Below, in pieces: positions 62,171 through 64,000 of a DNA stretch of 64,000 bases (position 1 is its first letter; each line of letters opens with the position of its first letter). The DNA is from Vespa crabro. Its lineage: Eukaryota; Arthropoda; Insecta; Hymenoptera; Vespidae. Under the pieces are notes generated by a model. That model had not been told where the DNA came from and made no database searches. It saw only the letters and a program-made list of their open reading frames with translations. The translations under genes and the position numbers were made by a program. The stretch lies in NCBI RefSeq assembly GCF_910589235.1, contig NC_060955.1, forward strand, positions 17,552,258 through 17,616,257, read 5' to 3'.

Positions 62171-63478
62171 TAAGGCCCAAATTAATTAATGTTTTTGCGT
62201 GTTGAGTAAACGATAACAGGGATACGTTTTACTTCATTCAGAAATCAATCTTCGAATTGCTAGACCGATATTTAAAAAAAAAAAAAAAAAGATAATAAAA
62301 AAAAGAAAAAAAAAAAGAAAAAAAGAAAGAAAGAAAACGAAAAGAAAGCTACGAAAAATATAAATCAGTAGACTTTCTCGAGCTCGTAAAAAAAATGGGG
62401 AACTTTTTCTTAATCGATTCGTTCGTACACGAAGGGCTGCCTGTAGAGTTATTATGAATCTATGATAGATTAATCGACGCGTTCGAAACGATTCATCGCA
62501 AAATTTCCAGAGCAAGAAAATTAAAAAAGAAAAAAAAAATAATAAAAAAAGAGAAAGGAAACAATAGATCGGACATTTTTGTTTTGAATCGTTTCGAATA
62601 CTCGTCTTCATCGATCCTTCGTTTCGCTATTCGCGGCGTTTAAGAGCGACGGGGAAAAACGAAAGACATTCCAAAACAATAATTACATACATCACGGAAG
62701 GAAAAGAATCGATTTTTAGTCCGATCGTTCTAGTGGTAGGTCGTGCGATAGAAAGGATTAAAAAGAAAAGAAAAAAAAAAAAAAAATAAAACAAGAAAAG
62801 AGAAAAAAAGGATACGGTGATTCAATGAATGCATAAACATTACTGGACAATGCTTGCTTTACGATTTCGCATAATAGTGTTTTTAATATTACAGTGAAAT
62901 ATTCAAAAGAGATTAGAGCTTAGGAGCTCTGACTTTACCTACCGTAAGATCGTTCTGCGGTACCCTGGTATTCCTCTTTTGACGTCGAATGTTATGTAGA
63001 TCGATTTTTTTTGTTTTGTAATTCTTACGAATTTAATAAAACTCAAAATCGCGTTAAGACGAAATAGAGGATGAATTAATAAGAGAAAACGAATGGAACC
63101 GCGAACGATCTTCGAAAGATTTCTGATTTTACGACGAAGCCAAAATCGTAATTAAAAATCGTTGATCGATAGGAATGAGTCATGTGATTTTATCGAATTA
63201 TCGTTTTTTCGCTAAAGAAAAAAAAAAAAAAAAGAAAAAGAATATAACACCTGGTAGAAGGAGAAATGGTGTAGAGGTTTATTCCCGCCACTTTTAACGA
63301 GTACGTATTAAGTAGAAAAGTACTTAAGTCGTTGCTACCACATTACCAATATAAGCTCCATTGCTTATTTTATACTTAGAAATATCGTAACGTTTCGATT
63401 TAGAGGTAACATAATGGGAAAGTTGTATCTCTAGCTTAAGATTAGATTAAAATCTGTAAACATAAGTAGTCAAATAAA

Positions 63479-64000
63479 TGAAAAGTACATTTGATGTTGC
63501 AGAAGATTTTTCTTATTTTCCACCGGCGATGCTTTGTATCATAAAATTTTTTCATTTTGTATCTATTGAATAAGTTTTTAAAAGAGATTGAGATCGATAA
63601 AAAAAAAAAGCAATATAAATTTATGATTTATATCGATTTATTTGTTTTCTTCACAATCACAATACAGGGCGTCGCACGTCCAAATATACAGTATAGATAT
63701 GTATTCGTTAGAAAAGTATGCATATCGTCGATCTAGAGACTTTTATTACATTTATTAATAGAATTATATGCGTTTCACGATCACTTTCGTGTTGAAAGGG
63801 GATTATTCTTTTTAAACGAGACTACCATGCAATCAATTTATACAATCAATCTTTTGTTTATTTGTTATTTTCATCAGGGATGGAAGACCTTTCATTAAAT
63901 ATTGCAGATTGGATTTATCGTTGAAAGTGATCGATGCATTACTTTGAATGAAATATTTTCTTACGTATTTTTATATCTATACAAGAAAAAATATATGTAA
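63479..64000. other. AT-rich tail, nothing recognised
   Basis: No open frame, repeat array or RNA gene is supported in the last 520 bases. It may be the end of the rugose transcript or intergenic DNA. Confidence 0.4.

Larger units (their letters stand above)
56993..63478 (+). other. Probable 3' UTR and downstream region of rugose
   Basis: After the stop codon no conserved protein can be read for about 6.5 kb. AATAAA hexamers on the + strand occur at 58017-58022, 58095-58100, 59230-59235, 61307-61312, 63035-63040 and 63473-63478. The true 3' end could be any of these. The stretch holds several GA tracts, an (ATT)n tract and A-rich runs. A long 3' UTR would fit a neuronal gene, but that is inference. 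Confidence 0.45.

Overview
The window looks like a piece of an insect nuclear chromosome, most likely from a hymenopteran (wasp, bee or ant). The genes are split by spliceosomal introns. The non-coding DNA is AT-rich and packed with (GA)n/(CT)n, (AT)n and A- or T-rich tracts. The coding sequences read as arthropod orthologues. The order-level call rests on overall sequence texture and is not proven here.

Two loci can be read with confidence. (1) On the + strand, 42802-56992, sixteen exons encode the C-terminal 750 residues of the Neurobeachin/rugose family: the end of the PH-like domain, the BEACH domain and the C-terminal WD40 propeller, ending in a natural TGA. All fifteen internal splice junctions keep the reading frame and use GT-AG borders. 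No upstream exon could be recognised, so the gene is 5'-partial here and probably starts before base 1. (2) On the - strand, 30506-31603 and 34095-35192, are two intact, intronless, head-to-tail Mab-21 family genes of 365 residues each, about 88% identical (hand count).

Layout: 1-30505 is non-coding as far as I can tell, probably intron of the host gene, with many microsatellites and a few denser islands that may be regulatory. 30506-35192 holds the mab-21 pair. 35193-42801 is upstream mab-21 DNA and the remainder of the host intron. 42802-56992 holds the BEACH-WD40 exons. From 56993 to about 63.5 kb is the probable long 3' UTR or downstream DNA.

The main biological point is the arrangement: two antisense mab-21 copies lie directly before the exon that closes the PH-like domain of the rugose gene. 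Vertebrate MAB21L1 lies antisense inside NBEA and MAB21L2 antisense inside LRBA. The window therefore appears to hold an insect version of the same ancient nested gene pair, with a local tandem duplication of the inner gene. I found no transposase, reverse transcriptase, CRISPR array, rRNA or recognisable tRNA, and no clearly novel protein system. Most long open frames are low-complexity shadows of polypurine/polypyrimidine repeats.
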